From: Rhodococcoides corynebacterioides NBRC 14404
Lineage (GTDB): Bacteria > Actinomycetota > Actinomycetes > Mycobacteriales > Mycobacteriaceae
DNA: 64,000 nucleotides
NCBI RefSeq assembly: GCF_001894765.1
Contig: NZ_BCWV01000004.1
Coordinates: forward strand, 186,001 to 250,000
Direction: 5' to 3'
Numbering within the stretch: the stretch's first letter is position 1; each line of letters opens with the position of its first letter. The position numbers were made by a program, and so were the translations under genes. Under the pieces are notes generated by a model, which saw only the letters and a program-made list of their open reading frames with translations, was not told where the DNA came from and made no database searches. Shown in pieces: positions 1 to 12,260 of this stretch.

Positions 1-675
1 AAAGCGATGCGTGTTCTGCACGCCGCGGCGCAGGGACCCTGTTCGCTGGCCGATCTCTGCACCGCCGCCGACCTCCCCCGCGCCACCGCGCACCGTCTCG
101 CCGTCGGCCTCGAGGTCCATCGCATGCTGGCTCGGGACGCGGACGGCATGTGGCGGCCCGGACCCGCCCTGGGCGAGCTCGCCCGCACCGCGGCCGATCC
201 CGTCGTCGAGGCGTCCGCACCGGTGCTCCCCCGACTGCGCGAGGCCACCGGGGAGAGCGTGCAGGTCTACCGCGTCGAGGGGACTCGCCGGGTGTGCGTC
301 GCCGCCGTCGAACCGCCCACCGGGCTGCGGGACACCGTGCTCGTCGGATCGCGACTGCCGCTCACCGCCGGGTCGGGCGCGAAGGTTCTGGTGGCGTGGG
401 CGGATCCTGCGCTGCAGCGGGCCGTCCTCGCCGAGGCCGCGTTCGGCGAGCGCACCCTGGCGGAGGTACGACGGCGGGGCTGGGCGCAGAGCGTGGCGGA
501 GCGTGAGCCCGGGGTCGCGAGCGTCGCGGCGCCGATCCGGGGACGCGACGGGCGCGTCGTGGCCGCGATCTCGGTCTCGGGACCGGTCGACCGCATGGGA
601 CGACGGCCCGGGGCGCGTTGGGCGGCCGATCTGCTGGCCGCGGCGGAGAGCGTGGAGACGCGGTTGGGGTCCTGA
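1..675 (+). CDS. IclR-family transcriptional regulator, 5' end outside window
   Basis: Sequence-specific DNA-binding regulator with an N-terminal winged helix-turn-helix and a C-terminal IclR ligand-binding domain. The reading frame is open to the window edge (codons AAA GCG before the first ATG at 7), and IclR proteins carry a few more residues before the MRVLHAAA-like helix, so the true start probably lies upstream. The HTH core is visible as SLADLCTAADLPRATAHRLA; the effector domain follows from about residue 70. Mycobacterial and corynebacterial homologues sit beside leuCD and repress leucine and tryptophan genes (LtbR); the tRNA-Glu/tRNA-Gln/gltX neighbourhood here matches that locus, so LtbR is the likely identity. 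leuCD would lie just left of the window and cannot be seen. Confidence 0.85.
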   Translation, partial: KAMRVLHAAAQGPCSLADLCTAADLPRATAHRLAVGLEVHRMLARDADGMWRPGPALGELARTAADPVVEASAPVLPRLREATGESVQVYRVEGTRRVCVAAVEPPTGLRDTVLVGSRLPLTAGSGAKVLVAWADPALQRAVLAEAAFGERTLAEVRRRGWAQSVAEREPGVASVAAPIRGRDGRVVAAISVSGPVDRMGRRPGARWAADLLAAAESVETRLGS

Positions 676-707
676 CGGGCCGGACCGCCCGAAACGACAC
701 CGAAACG

Positions 708-744
708 ACACGAGGACCACTGCGCGATGCAGTGGTCCTCGTGT
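708..744. terminator. Perfect 16-bp hairpin between the IclR gene and tRNA-Glu
   Basis: Bases 708-723 and 729-744 are exact inverted repeats around a 5-nt loop (GCGAT). It lies 33 bases after the IclR stop codon on the plus strand and just past the 3' end of tRNA-Glu on the minus strand, so it can serve both as a bidirectional terminator. There is no long T-run on either side, as is usual in actinobacteria. Confidence 0.75.
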
Positions 745-750
745 ACGACG

Positions 751-823
751 TAGCCCCGACGGGATTCGAACCCGCGCTACCGCCTTGAGAGGGCGGCGTC
801 CTAGGCCGCTAGACGACGGGGCC
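751..823 (-). tRNA. tRNA-Glu (anticodon CTC)
   Basis: Read on the minus strand, the 73-nt gene begins GGCCCCG and ends CGGGGCT plus discriminator A. The anticodon arm is CCGCC-CTCTCAA-GGCGG, giving anticodon CTC, and the T-arm contains GGTTCGAATCC. CCA is not encoded. Its cognate synthetase, gltX, lies about 1.3 kb away on the same strand. Confidence 0.95.
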
Positions 824-920
824 AGGATCTTCCTGTGAAGCAGACGCTTCGGTGACGCTGGTGAAGCAACCGGACGAGCATAACCGGTGGAGACCGTCCG
901 AGGAAATCGGACATTCTCTG

Positions 921-992
921 CTGGGGTACCAGGACTCGAACCTAGAATGGCGGTACCAGAAACCGCTGTGTTGCCAATTACACCATACCCCA
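921..992 (-). tRNA. tRNA-Gln (anticodon CTG)
   Basis: A 72-nt gene on the minus strand with acceptor arms TGGGGTA and TACCCCA, discriminator G, anticodon arm GCGGT-TTCTGGT-ACCGC (anticodon CTG) and T-arm GGTTCGAGTCC. It is upstream of tRNA-Glu in the same orientation and may be co-transcribed with it. In actinobacteria this tRNA is normally charged with Glu by GltX and then amidated by GatCAB, both encoded in this window. Confidence 0.95.
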
Positions 993-1101
993 CTACCACG
1001 GACGAACCGCAGGCGCGACCCGCTCCGACCAGGTGCTCCGGAGCGCTTCGAGCCGTGCAGAACACTACCAAACAGTGTCCGTGATTCACCAAATCGCCAG
1101 G

Positions 1102-2127
1102 TCAGGGCGCAGCATCGGGCTTCGGGGGCGAGTCGGGCTCGTGGAAACTGACGTCGATCTCCTCGAAACCCTTGCTTCGCTGCGCCTCGGCCTGGGCGGT
1201 GTAGGCGTCACGGTCACCGTCGGTCAGCTCGACGTTGTCGGTGAACGGGGTGAGCAGGGCCCGGGGGTGCAGAGTGTCCACCCGGACCACGTTGACCTCG
1301 ATGCAGAGCACCACGACCAACGACGCGATGTAGAGGAAGGCGAGGAGGCCGAGCACGATCGCGAACACCCCGTTCGTGGTGTCCGCGCCCCCGACGACCG
1401 TCTGGACGTAGTACCCCCCGAAGGATTGCAACACCTGCCAGAGCACACCCGCCAGCGCGGCACCCGGCAGGACGTCGCGCACGGTCACCGGCCGGGTGGT
1501 GCCGAGCCGGAAGGCCACCACGAAGGTCGCCGTGTTGAGCACGACCGCGGCGATCACCACGAAAACCTGTGCGACGGAACCGAAGAAGCCCGCCGCGTTG
1601 AACCCGTTCAGGACGGTCACACCGACGACGGCGGTCCCGACGGTGACGAGCAGACCGAAGCCGCGGAGTCGCGCGGTGATCGGGTCCGGCCGTTCGTTCT
1701 TCGGCACGGCCCAGGCCACGTTCATCGCATTCTGCGCCGCCACCGCGACACCGAGTCCGCCGTACAACGACCCGACGACACCGATCACGATGGCGCCCAC
1801 TCCCCCGCTGAGCCGATCGGGTTGGCCGAGCTGGTCCCCGATCAGCGGGATCTGACTCATCGCGGAGTCCAGGATGCGTTGTTGCAGATCGGGATTGCCC
1901 GCCAGCGCGATGCCGAGCGTGGTCGAGAAGAGGAGCAGCAACGGAAACAGCGAGACGAACGCGTAGTACGCGATCAGAGCCGCGAGGTACCCGCCCTGAT
2001 CGTCGACGAACTTGTAGACGACGGCGAGCGGGTAGCCGACGGCGGGCCGACGTCGTTGGAAGCGATCCAGCCGCTCGGTGAACGACGCCGGCCGCGCCTC
2101 AGCCGTCGAGTCGGTCACGGGCCGCAC
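1102..2127 (-). CDS. YihY/virulence factor BrkB family inner-membrane protein
   Basis: A polytopic membrane protein of 341 residues with about six predicted transmembrane helices, the usual layout of the YihY (formerly 'ribonuclease BN') family. Family signatures visible are the aromatic-rich first helix region ([20 protein letters not shown]) and the glycine-rich central helices. The tail from about residue 290 is polar. The function of the family is unsettled; the old RNase claim is not accepted. The start used is GTG at 2127, overlapping the end of gltX by 29 bases; a second GTG at 2118 (MTDSTAEA) is equally possible. It is probably the last gene of an FAH-gltX-yihY transcription unit. Confidence 0.8.
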   Translation of the reverse strand: MRPVTDSTAEARPASFTERLDRFQRRRPAVGYPLAVVYKFVDDQGGYLAALIAYYAFVSLFPLLLLFSTTLGIALAGNPDLQQRILDSAMSQIPLIGDQLGQPDRLSGGVGAIVIGVVGSLYGGLGVAVAAQNAMNVAWAVPKNERPDPITARLRGFGLLVTVGTAVVGVTVLNGFNAAGFFGSVAQVFVVIAAVVLNTATFVVAFRLGTTRPVTVRDVLPGAALAGVLWQVLQSFGGYYVQTVVGGADTTNGVFAIVLGLLAFLYIASLVVVLCIEVNVVRVDTLHPRALLTPFTDNVELTDGDRDAYTAQAEAQRSKGFEEIDVSFHEPDSPPKPDAAP

Positions 2128-3559
2128 GCAGTCGCAGGAGCGAGTCGTCCCGACCCAGCAGAACCAGGGATTCGTAGAGCGGCGGACTGACGTGCGACCC
2201 GGTGACGGCGACCCGCACCGGACCGAACGCCTTGCGCGGCTTGAGGTCCAGTCCGTCCACCAGCGCCGACTTCAGCGCCTCCTCGAGCGCCGGAGCAGTC
2301 CATTCCGCCGCGTCGACGGCGGTGATCGCCGCGTCGAGGACCGGCCGTGCATCGGGGCCGAGGTTCTTCGCCGCGGACGCCGGGTCGACGGTGAACTCCT
2401 CCCGTGGGGCCAGCAGGAACTTCAGCAGACCCCAGGCGTCGGACAGGACGACGATGCGCGTCTGCACGAGTTCGGCGGCCTCGGCGAAGACGGCGTCGTC
2501 GACGCCGATCGGATGACCGGCCGCCTCCAGGAAGGCTCGGAGCCGTGTCGCGAAGTCCGCGGGTTCGAGCAGACGGATGTGCTCGGCGTTGATCGCGTCG
2601 GCCTTCTTCTGGTCGAAGCGGGCGGGATTGGCGTTGACGGACCCGATCTCGAAGGCCTCCACCATCTCCGCGAGCGAGAACACGTCACGATCGTCGCGGA
2701 AGCCCCAGCCGAGCAGGGCCAGGTAGTTGAGCAGTCCCTCCGGGATGAAACCGCGCTCGCGGTGCAGGAACAGATCCGCCTGCGGATCGCGCTTCGAGAG
2801 CTTCTTGTTGCCGTCGCCCATGACGAACGGAAGGTGACCGAACTCGGGGACACGGTCCGCGACACCGATGCGCACCAACGCCTCGTACAGCGCGATCTGG
2901 CGGGGGGTGGAGGACAACAGGTCCTCGCCGCGCAGCACGTGCGTGATCTTCATCAGCGCGTCGTCGACGGGGTTGACCAGGGTGTAGAGCGGAACTCCGT
3001 TGCCGCGCGTGAGCGCGAAGTCCGGCACGGTCCCGGCACGGAACGTGGTGTCACCGCGCACGAGGTCCGTCCAGGACAGGTCGTGATCGGGCATGCGCAG
3101 TCGCACGACGGGCTTGCGTCCCTCGGCGAGGAACGCCTCCCGCTGGTCGTCGGTGAGGTCGCGGTCGGCGTTGTCGTACCCCAGCTTCGGATCCCGGCCG
3201 GCCGCCCGATGCCGCGCCTCGACCTCCTCCGGGGTGGAGAAGCTCTCGTAGGCCTCGCCTGCGTCGAGGAGCGTGCGCACCACGGCCAGGTGCTGGTCCC
3301 GACGGAGCGACTGACGGTAGGGCTCGTACGGCCCACCGACCTCGGGGCCCTCGTCCCAGTCGAGTCCGAGCCACCGGAGCGCGTCCAGCAGTGCGTGATA
3401 CGACTCCTCGGAATCGCGCGCGGCGTCGGTGTCCTCGATGCGGAAGACGAAGTCGCCCCCGTGGTGCCGGGCGAACGCCCAGTTGAACAGCGCCGTCCGC
3501 ACCAGACCGACGTGCGGAGTGCCGGTGGGCGACGGGCAGAATCGAACGCGCACGCTCAC
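2099..3559 (-). CDS. gltX: Glutamyl-tRNA synthetase
   Basis: Class I aminoacyl-tRNA synthetase that attaches glutamate to tRNA-Glu and, in actinobacteria, also to tRNA-Gln. The 486-residue length is typical. The HIGH-type motif is PTGTPHVG at residues 11-18 and the KMSKS-type motif is KLSKRD in the middle. The C-terminal half is the helical anticodon-binding cage. GTG at 3559 was chosen because it gives the family N-terminus [13 protein letters not shown] and overlaps the upstream FAH stop by the 4-base GTGA, which implies translational coupling. tRNA-Glu and tRNA-Gln lie just beyond the next gene, and gatCAB is about 12 kb away. A longer open frame upstream is a shadow of the FAH gene. Confidence 0.96.
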   Translation of the reverse strand: MSVRVRFCPSPTGTPHVGLVRTALFNWAFARHHGGDFVFRIEDTDAARDSEESYHALLDALRWLGLDWDEGPEVGGPYEPYRQSLRRDQHLAVVRTLLDAGEAYESFSTPEEVEARHRAAGRDPKLGYDNADRDLTDDQREAFLAEGRKPVVRLRMPDHDLSWTDLVRGDTTFRAGTVPDFALTRGNGVPLYTLVNPVDDALMKITHVLRGEDLLSSTPRQIALYEALVRIGVADRVPEFGHLPFVMGDGNKKLSKRDPQADLFLHRERGFIPEGLLNYLALLGWGFRDDRDVFSLAEMVEAFEIGSVNANPARFDQKKADAINAEHIRLLEPADFATRLRAFLEAAGHPIGVDDAVFAEAAELVQTRIVVLSDAWGLLKFLLAPREEFTVDPASAAKNLGPDARPVLDAAITAVDAAEWTAPALEEALKSALVDGLDLKPRKAFGPVRVAVTGSHVSPPLYESLVLLGRDDSLLRLRAARDRLDG

Positions 3560-4326
3560 TTGTCCACCACCGGGTTGCTCAGGGCGCCGATGCCCTCGAT
3601 CTCGACTGTGACCGTCTGACCGGCGACGACGGGACCGACTCCCTCCGGCGTACCGGTGAGGATCACGTCGCCCGGCAACAGCGTCATCACCGCGCTGACC
3701 CACTCGATGATGGCCGGAACGTCGTGCAGCAGAAGCGAGGTGCGGCTGCGCTGCTTCGTCTCGCCGTCCACCGTGGTGGTGACGGCGAGATCGCTCGGGT
3801 CGATCGAGGTCTCGATCCACGGGCCGAGCGGGCAGAACGTGTCGTGGCCTTTCGCCCGCGTCCACTGGCCGTCGTGCCGCTGGTGGTCGCGTGCGGTGAC
3901 GTCGTTACCGGCGGTGTACCCCAGCACCACGTCCAGGGCCCGCGCGGCCGGAACGTCCTTGCAGGGGCGGCCGATGACGACGGCCAGCTCACCCTCGTAG
4001 TGGACCTCGGACGAGGACGGCGGCCGCACGATCGGCGCACCGGGACCCACGATCGAGGTGTTCGGCTTGAGGAAGATCACCGGATCCTCCGGTGCCTCGC
4101 CGCCCATCTCGGCCGCGTGCGCCGCGTAGTTCTTGCCGATGCAGATCACCTTGCTGGCCAGGATCGGCGCGAGGAGTCGGACGTCCGCGAGCGGCCAGGT
4201 CCGGCCGGTGAACGTGGGGGTGCCGAAGGGATGTTCGGCGATTTCTCGAGCCGTCCTGTCGTCTCCGTCGCCCTCGATGGACACGAAGGCGACACCGTCC
4301 GGGCTCGCTACTCGACCTAAGCGCAT
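3556..4326 (-). CDS. Fumarylacetoacetate hydrolase (FAH) family protein
   Basis: A 256-residue member of the FAH/HpcE superfamily, metal-dependent enzymes that hydrolyse or decarboxylate C-C bonds of beta-diketo or oxo acids. The core begins near [19 protein letters not shown], with acidic metal ligands in [13 protein letters not shown] and the conserved [12 protein letters not shown] segment. The closing [14 protein letters not shown] motif is standard. The exact substrate cannot be told from sequence; oxaloacetate decarboxylase and acylpyruvase activities occur in close relatives. The ATG at 4326 is preceded by TAGACT 6 nt upstream, suggesting a leaderless mRNA. It overlaps gltX by 4 bases and probably leads that operon. 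Confidence 0.88.
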   Translation of the reverse strand: MRLGRVASPDGVAFVSIEGDGDDRTAREIAEHPFGTPTFTGRTWPLADVRLLAPILASKVICIGKNYAAHAAEMGGEAPEDPVIFLKPNTSIVGPGAPIVRPPSSSEVHYEGELAVVIGRPCKDVPAARALDVVLGYTAGNDVTARDHQRHDGQWTRAKGHDTFCPLGPWIETSIDPSDLAVTTTVDGETKQRSRTSLLLHDVPAIIEWVSAVMTLLPGDVILTGTPEGVGPVVAGQTVTVEIEGIGALSNPVVDK

Positions 4327-4332
4327 GGCGGG

Positions 4333-4338
4333 AGTCTA
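4333..4338 (-). promoter_or_regulatory. Leaderless-type -10 box for the FAH-gltX operon
   Basis: TAGACT on the minus strand ends 6 nt before the ATG at 4326, so transcription would start at or next to the start codon. No ribosome-binding sequence is present between them. Confidence 0.55.
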
Positions 4339-4436
4339 TCGACGTGCCCGATATCGAGGGCAGACGGCGTGGGGCCTCGGCGCGGGTACGGCGTAGGGTG
4401 ACACCGGCAGACCAACCGACGGGACGGACTTCTCAG

Positions 4437-5639
4437 ATGCTGAGACGCCACACACTGAGCCTCGGGGCGTACACGGGGTCGACGGCGGGCCGGTGGTGCA
4501 TGCTCGTCGTCGGCATGCTCGCCACGGCCTCGACGGCCCTCCTGCTCAACGGTGCCGCGTTCCTCATCCCGGCACTGCAGGACCAGCGGGGTCTGTCCCT
4601 CGCCGCCGCCGGTGTCGTCGTCGCGATGCCCACCACCGGCATCGTGCTCACCCTGTTCGCCTGGGGCGCGGTGGTCGACCGCATCGGCGAGCGCCGTGCG
4701 CTGGTGGCCGGCTCCGCTCTGACGGCCGCGTCCGCGTTCGCCGCGGCGCTCTCCTCCGGCGTCGTCCCCTTCGCCCTGTTCCTCCTGCTCGGCGGCATGT
4801 GTGCCGCCAGCGTGAACTCCGCGACCGGCCGGGTGGTGGTCGGATGGTTCCCACCCCACCGGCGCGGCCTCGCGATGGGCATCCGTCAGATGTCGCTTCC
4901 GCTCGGAGTCGCGTTGTCCGCGTTGACCGTTCCCGCCCTCGCCCGCGAGCACGGCGTGACCGCGGCCATGCTGCTGCCGGCGATCGCCACCGCCGCGTCC
5001 GCTCTCGCCTGCCTCGCGGCGGTGTACGACCCGCCGCGTCCGTCCCGCGCCGCTGCCTCCAGCGCCGCACTGTTGCGCAATCCGTACCGCCGTCGCACGG
5101 ACCTGTGGCGCATCCACGCCGCGTCGGTGGCACTGGTGGTCCCGCAGTACGTCGTCTGGACCTTCGCCCTGGTCTGGCTGATCGACCGACAGGAGTGGTC
5201 CGCCGCGGCCGCCGGCGTCGTCATCACCGTCGCCCAGATCTGCGGCGCGGTCGGCCGCATGATCGCCGGGGCAGTGTCCGATCGAGTGGGCAGCAGACTC
5301 GGACCGATGCGCGTCGTCGCCGTGCTCGTCGTGCTCACGATGGCTGCGTTGGCCGCGACCGACGCCCTGAACACCGGAGTCGCCGTCGTGGCGCTGGTGA
5401 TCGCCTCCGTCGCGACGGTCTCCCCCAACGGACTGGCGTTCACCGCGGTCGCGGAACGCGCCGGCCCCTTCTGGAGCGGTCGGGCGCTGGGGGCGCAGAA
5501 CACCGCGCAGTTCGTCGCCGCGTCGGCCGTGCCGCCGATCTTCGGCGCGCTGATCACGCACTCGTCCTACACCGTCGCGTTCGCCGCCTCGGCCGCGATC
5601 GCGCTGCTCGCGGTTCCGATCGTGCCCCGCGAGCGCTGA
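4437..5639 (+). CDS. Major facilitator superfamily transporter
   Basis: A 12-helix MFS permease of about 400 residues. The ATG at 4437 (MLRRHTLSLG) is preferred over the upstream ATG at 4344 because the intervening 31 residues are arginine-rich and unlike an MFS N-terminus; a GGGACGGA sequence lies upstream of it. The MFS motif between helices 2 and 3 is visible as GAVVDRIGERRAL, and the equivalent in the second half is GAVSDRVGSRLG. The position opposite the FAH gene matches the mycobacterial gene next to gltX/leuB. Substrate unknown; it ends 30 bases from leuB, which converges on it. Confidence 0.85.
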   Translation: MLRRHTLSLGAYTGSTAGRWCMLVVGMLATASTALLLNGAAFLIPALQDQRGLSLAAAGVVVAMPTTGIVLTLFAWGAVVDRIGERRALVAGSALTAASAFAAALSSGVVPFALFLLLGGMCAASVNSATGRVVVGWFPPHRRGLAMGIRQMSLPLGVALSALTVPALAREHGVTAAMLLPAIATAASALACLAAVYDPPRPSRAAASSAALLRNPYRRRTDLWRIHAASVALVVPQYVVWTFALVWLIDRQEWSAAAAGVVITVAQICGAVGRMIAGAVSDRVGSRLGPMRVVAVLVVLTMAALAATDALNTGVAVVALVIASVATVSPNGLAFTAVAERAGPFWSGRALGAQNTAQFVAASAVPPIFGALITHSSYTVAFAASAAIALLAVPIVPRER

Positions 5640-5669
5640 CGCGCGCGCGGGGCAGCCGGCCGAAACCCG

Positions 5670-6683
5670 TCAGAGACGCGCGATGATCCGTTCGCCGACC
5701 TCCACCGTCGACCCCGGAGAGCCGGCGGTCCGCTCGGCGAGATCCGCCGCGACGGCCGCCTCCACCCGCGCGGACGCGTCGTCCCGGCCGAGATGCGCGA
5801 GCAACATCGACACCGACAGCACGGCCGCGGTCGGATCCGCGATGCCCTGTCCCGCGATGTCCGGAGCGCTGCCGTGCACCGGCTCGAACATGCTCGGGTT
5901 GGTCCGCGTCGCATCGATGTTCGCACTGGCGGCCAGGCCGATGCCCCCGGTGACGGCGGCGGCGAGGTCGGTGATGATGTCGCCGAACAGGTTGTCGGTC
6001 ACGATGACGTCGAAGCGTCCGGGATCGGTCACCAGGTGGATCGTGGCGGCGTCGATGTGCTGGTAGGCCACCTCGACGTCCGGGAACTCCGTCGCCACCT
6101 CGGTCACCGTGCGGTGCCACAGCGATCCCGCGAACGTCAGCACGTTGGTCTTGTGCAGCAGCGTCAGGTGCTTCCGCCGCGCCGTCGCGCGCGCGAAGGC
6201 GTCGCGCACGACGCGCTCGACGCCGAACCGCGTGTTGACGCTGACCTCGGTGGCCACCTCGTGCGGCGTCCCGACGCGCAGAGCGCCGCCGTTGCCGGTG
6301 TAGGGCCCCTCGGTGCCCTCACGCACCACCACCACGTCGATCGGCGGGTTGCCGGCCAACGGCCCCTCGACGCCCGGGTAGAGCTTCGACGGGCGCAGGT
6401 TGATGTGATGGTCGAGGTCGAAGCGGGCCCGCAGCAGCAGACCCCGCTCGAGCACGCCGCTGGGCACCGAGGGATCGCCGATCGCACCGAGCAGAATGGC
6501 GTCGTGCTCGCGGATCTCGGCGAGCACCGAGTCCGGCAGCAACTCTCCGGTCGCGTGGAAGCGACGAGCGCCGAGATCGTAGTCGGTGGTCTCCACGCCC
6601 GGCTCCACCGCACGGAGGACGTCGAGGGCGACCCCGATCACCTCGGGACCGATGCCGTCTCCGGCCAGAACCGCCAGCTTCAT
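5670..6683 (-). CDS. leuB: 3-isopropylmalate dehydrogenase
   Basis: NAD-dependent oxidative decarboxylation of 3-isopropylmalate, the third step of leucine synthesis, in the cytoplasm. The 337-residue protein starts [15 protein letters not shown], carries the substrate arginines and the conserved [12 protein letters not shown] metal-binding segment with its two aspartates, and ends with the standard helical region. A GAGGAAGGGG ribosome site precedes the ATG at 6683. It follows serA with a 29-base gap and is likely co-transcribed with it. leuCD is not in the window, though the IclR-type regulator gene at its left edge suggests that it is close. Confidence 0.96.
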   Translation of the reverse strand: MKLAVLAGDGIGPEVIGVALDVLRAVEPGVETTDYDLGARRFHATGELLPDSVLAEIREHDAILLGAIGDPSVPSGVLERGLLLRARFDLDHHINLRPSKLYPGVEGPLAGNPPIDVVVVREGTEGPYTGNGGALRVGTPHEVATEVSVNTRFGVERVVRDAFARATARRKHLTLLHKTNVLTFAGSLWHRTVTEVATEFPDVEVAYQHIDAATIHLVTDPGRFDVIVTDNLFGDIITDLAAAVTGGIGLAASANIDATRTNPSMFEPVHGSAPDIAGQGIADPTAAVLSVSMLLAHLGRDDASARVEAAVAADLAERTAGSPGSTVEVGERIIARL

Positions 6684-6712
6684 CGCGTTCCCCTTCCTCG
6701 CGTCGTCGATGC

Positions 6713-8308
6713 TCAGGACAGGTCGACGAGCTCGAGGGTCGACGCGCCCACCGCCGCGGCGATGGAATCGCGCACCTCCGCCGGCACGTCCCGATCGACA
6801 CGCAGCAGGACGGTCGCGCCCGTGCCCTCCGCGTCCTGGCTGAGGGCGGCGGCCGCGATGTCCACACCGGCGTCACCGAGAGCGGTGCCGATGCGACCGA
6901 GCGATCCGGGCCGGTCCTCGTAGGTCACGATCAGGTTCTTGCCCTCGGCGCGCAGATCGAAGTTGCGGCCGTTGATGTTCACGATCTTCTCGACGTGCTG
7001 CGGGCCGGTCAGCGTGCCCGCGACGTTCAGCACGGTGCCGTCGCCGTACACCGCACGCACGTCGACGACGCTCCGGTGGTTGGGACTCTCGGGCGCGGTG
7101 GTGACCTCGGCGGTCACGCCGCGCTCCTCGGCCAGCGACGGCGCGTTGACGAAGGTCACCGCGTCCTCGATGACGGCGGAGAACAGTCCGCGCAGGGCCG
7201 ACAGCTTGAGGATGTCGACGTCCTCCGAGGCCAGTTCACCGCGGACGTCCACCGACAGCGACGTCGGGAGTCCGTCGGCCAGAGCGCCGAGCAGCACGCC
7301 CTGCTTGCGCACGATGTCCAGCCAGGGCGCGACTTCCTCGCCGACCGCTCCCCCGGAGACGTTGACGGCATCGGGGACGAACTCGCCGGCGAGCGCGAGC
7401 AGCACCGACTTCGCGACGTCGGTGCCGGCGCGGTCCTGCGCCTCGGTGGTCGACGCCCCGAGGTGCGGGGTGACGACGACCTGCGGCAGCTCGAACAGCG
7501 GGCTGTCCGTGCAGGGCTCGGAGGCGTAGACGTCGATGCCGGCCGCGAACACGTGTCCGCTGGTGATGGCGTCGGCCAGGGCCTGCTCGTCGACCAGGCC
7601 ACCGCGCGCCGCGTTGACGACGATCACGCCCTTCTTCGTCTTGGCCAACGCCTCCTTGCCGATCAGACCCTTGGTCTCCGGCGTCTTCGGGAGGTGGACG
7701 GAGAACATGTCCGCGCGCTCGAGCAGTTCGTCCAGGGAGACCAGCTCGATGCCGAGCTGCGCTGCGCGCGCCGGCGAGACGTAGGGGTCGTACGCGATGA
7801 CGTGTGTCTCGAAGGCAGCGAGACGCTGCGCGAAGAGCTGCCCGATCCGGCCGAGACCCACGACGCCGACGGTCTTGCCGAAGATCTCGACACCGTTGAA
7901 CGCGCTGCGCTTCCATTCGTGACCCCGCAGGGTGGCGTCGGCCGCGGGAATCTGGCGGGCGGCCGAGAGCAGCAGCGTCACGGCGTGCTCGGCCGCCGTG
8001 TGGATGTTCGACGTGGGGGCGTTGACCACCATGACGCCGCGCTCGGTCGCCGCGGCGACGTCCACGTTGTCCAGGCCGACGCCGGCGCGCGCGACGATCT
8101 TCAGCTTCGACCCGGCGGCGAGCACCTCGGCGTCGACCGTCGTCGCAGACCGCACCAGGATGGCGTCGGCCTCGGGAACGGCGGCGAGCAGAGCGGGTCG
8201 GTCCGGTCCGTCGACCCAGCGGACCTCGACGCCGTCACCGAGGGCGTCGACGGTGGACGAGGCGAGCTTGTCGGCGATGAGGACGACGGGACGGCCTGGC
8301 TGGCTCAC
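6713..8308 (-). CDS. serA: D-3-phosphoglycerate dehydrogenase
   Basis: First committed step of serine synthesis: NAD-dependent oxidation of 3-phosphoglycerate. At 531 residues it is the long, type I form known from mycobacteria. It has a split substrate domain, a Rossmann fold with [14 protein letters not shown] near residue 150, the catalytic Arg in NAARGGLVD, Glu further on and His in TPHLGAST, then an intervening (ASB) domain and a C-terminal ACT domain ([20 protein letters not shown]) for serine feedback. The GTG at 8308 has AGGGAG 7 nt upstream. A hairpin separates it from ilvC, so serA-leuB probably has its own promoter in the 8309-8420 gap, though I see no clear box there. Confidence 0.96.
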   Translation of the reverse strand: MSQPGRPVVLIADKLASSTVDALGDGVEVRWVDGPDRPALLAAVPEADAILVRSATTVDAEVLAAGSKLKIVARAGVGLDNVDVAAATERGVMVVNAPTSNIHTAAEHAVTLLLSAARQIPAADATLRGHEWKRSAFNGVEIFGKTVGVVGLGRIGQLFAQRLAAFETHVIAYDPYVSPARAAQLGIELVSLDELLERADMFSVHLPKTPETKGLIGKEALAKTKKGVIVVNAARGGLVDEQALADAITSGHVFAAGIDVYASEPCTDSPLFELPQVVVTPHLGASTTEAQDRAGTDVAKSVLLALAGEFVPDAVNVSGGAVGEEVAPWLDIVRKQGVLLGALADGLPTSLSVDVRGELASEDVDILKLSALRGLFSAVIEDAVTFVNAPSLAEERGVTAEVTTAPESPNHRSVVDVRAVYGDGTVLNVAGTLTGPQHVEKIVNINGRNFDLRAEGKNLIVTYEDRPGSLGRIGTALGDAGVDIAAAALSQDAEGTGATVLLRVDRDVPAEVRDSIAAAVGASTLELVDLS

Positions 8309-8420
8309 GTGGGAACTCCCTGATCGAGTGGCGCCGGGCGGCGAATCGCGCCCGCGCGAGTGGTTCTCGTGATAGAGCGTGCTGTGTCGGGGAGGAGCCT
8401 AATGGTGGCCCTCACCCGCG

Positions 8421-8462
8421 TGCGGGGCACCCTCCGCTCGGACGAGCGACGGATGCCCCGCA
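8421..8462 (-). terminator. Predicted terminator after ilvC
   Basis: TGCGGGGCA at 8421-8429 pairs exactly with TGCCCCGCA at 8454-8462, and an inner CGCTC/GAGCG pair (8435-8439, 8444-8448) extends the stem. It lies 22-63 bases past the ilvC stop on the minus strand and divides ilvBNC from serA-leuB. No long U-tract follows. Confidence 0.6.
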
Positions 8463-8483
8463 GGGGACGAACGGGACAGCCGG

Positions 8484-9590
<1,107 letters not shown>

Positions 9591-9605
<15 letters not shown>

Positions 9606-10090
9606 GATGGACTTGGGTCCGCGACCCACCGCCACCACCCCGGATTGGACGATCTCCCGAACACCGTAAGGGTCGAGCATCCGCAGCAGTGCCTCGAGCT
9701 TGGACCGCGTTCCCGTCGCCTCGACCGTCAGGGACTCCGGCGACACGTCGATCACCTTGGCGCGGAACAGGTTCACCGTCTCGATGACCTCGCTCCGCAC
9801 GCCGGCGTCCGCACGCACCTTGATGAGCACGAGTTCGCGAGCCACGGACGCCTCCGGCTCCTGCTCCACGATCTTGATGACGTTGACGAGCTTGTTCAGC
9901 TGCTTGGTCACCTGCTCGAGCGGAAACTCGTCGACCGTCACCACGATGGTCATGCGGGAGATGTCGGGCACCTCGGTGCCGCCCACCGCGAGTGACGCGA
10001 TGTTGAAACCGCGGCGCGAGAAGAGGGCGGCGACGCGGGCGAGAACACCCGGCTTGTCCTCGACCAGGACGCTCAGGGTGTGACTGGTGC

Positions 10091-10094
<4 letters not shown>
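9591..10094 (-). CDS. ilvN: Acetolactate synthase small (regulatory) subunit
   Basis: Regulatory partner of IlvB that confers feedback inhibition, chiefly by valine. The 167-residue protein has the N-terminal ACT domain ([20 protein letters not shown]) and the C-terminal ALS_ss domain, matching the usual size. GTG at 10094 overlaps the ilvB stop as GTGA, so the two are translationally coupled, which helps keep subunit ratios fixed. A longer open frame upstream of this start is only a shadow of ilvB. Confidence 0.95.
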
Positions 10095-12016
<1,922 letters not shown>

Positions 12017-12046
12017 TGTGGGTCCTTGGGTTCTCATCCGGGCAAG

Positions 12047-12079
12047 AAAAAACCCCCGCCAGCAGATGCTGTGCGAGGG
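12047..12079 (-). terminator. Attenuator (intrinsic terminator) upstream of ilvB
   Basis: On the minus strand CCCTCGC, then CAGC-ATCT-GCTG, then GCGGGGG form a stacked hairpin followed directly by six T residues, the best U-tract in the window. It sits between the leader peptide stop (12117) and the ilvB start (12016). A 10-nt segment at 12081-12090 just before it is exactly complementary to 12124-12133 inside the leader coding sequence, giving an alternative pairing that ribosome position could control. Confidence 0.85.
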
Positions 12080-12116
12080 TGGCGCGTCGTGGCTGAGCGT
12101 CGAGAAGTAGATCGGC

Positions 12117-12164
12117 TCAGGCGACGACGCGCCTGCCGATTACGAGGAGATCTTCACGCTTCAC
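12117..12164 (-). CDS. ilv operon leader peptide (15 codons)
   Basis: A short frame starting GTG at 12164 encodes [15 protein letters not shown] and stops at TGA 12117-12119. Six of its fifteen residues are Leu, Val or Ile (LLVI at 6-9, VV at 13-14), the hallmark of a leader that senses charged branched-chain tRNAs. It lies directly before a U-tailed terminator and the ilvB gene. A TTGACT/TAACCT promoter with an 18-nt spacer ends 7 nt before the GTG, so the peptide would be read from a leaderless mRNA. Ribosomes stalled on the control codons would cover 12124-12133 and change folding downstream. Leader peptides of this kind are known for corynebacterial and mycobacterial ilvB; this one is recognised by codons and context. 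Confidence 0.82.
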   Translation of the reverse strand: MKREDLLVIGRRVVA

Positions 12165-12171
12165 GTTGGTG

Positions 12172-12201
12172 AGGTTAAGCGTGCGATGCCGTGCCAGTCA
12201 A
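12172..12201 (-). promoter_or_regulatory. Promoter of the ilv leader and ilvBNC operon
   Basis: On the minus strand the -35 box is TTGACT (12196-12201) and the -10 box TAACCT (12172-12177), separated by 18 nt. The -10 box ends 7 nt before the leader GTG at 12164, so transcription would start at that codon. Confidence 0.75.
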
Positions 12202-12260
12202 CTACCGAACTACGAATCCCGGGATGTGGGATGGCGTGTGTGCAGTGCGAAGATGGAGGG

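Noticed and set aside
1062-1078. Weak inverted repeat ACACT/AGTGT as a yihY terminator
   Set aside because: Only 5 bp with a 7-base loop; it overlaps a possible promoter for the tRNA genes and is too weak to call.
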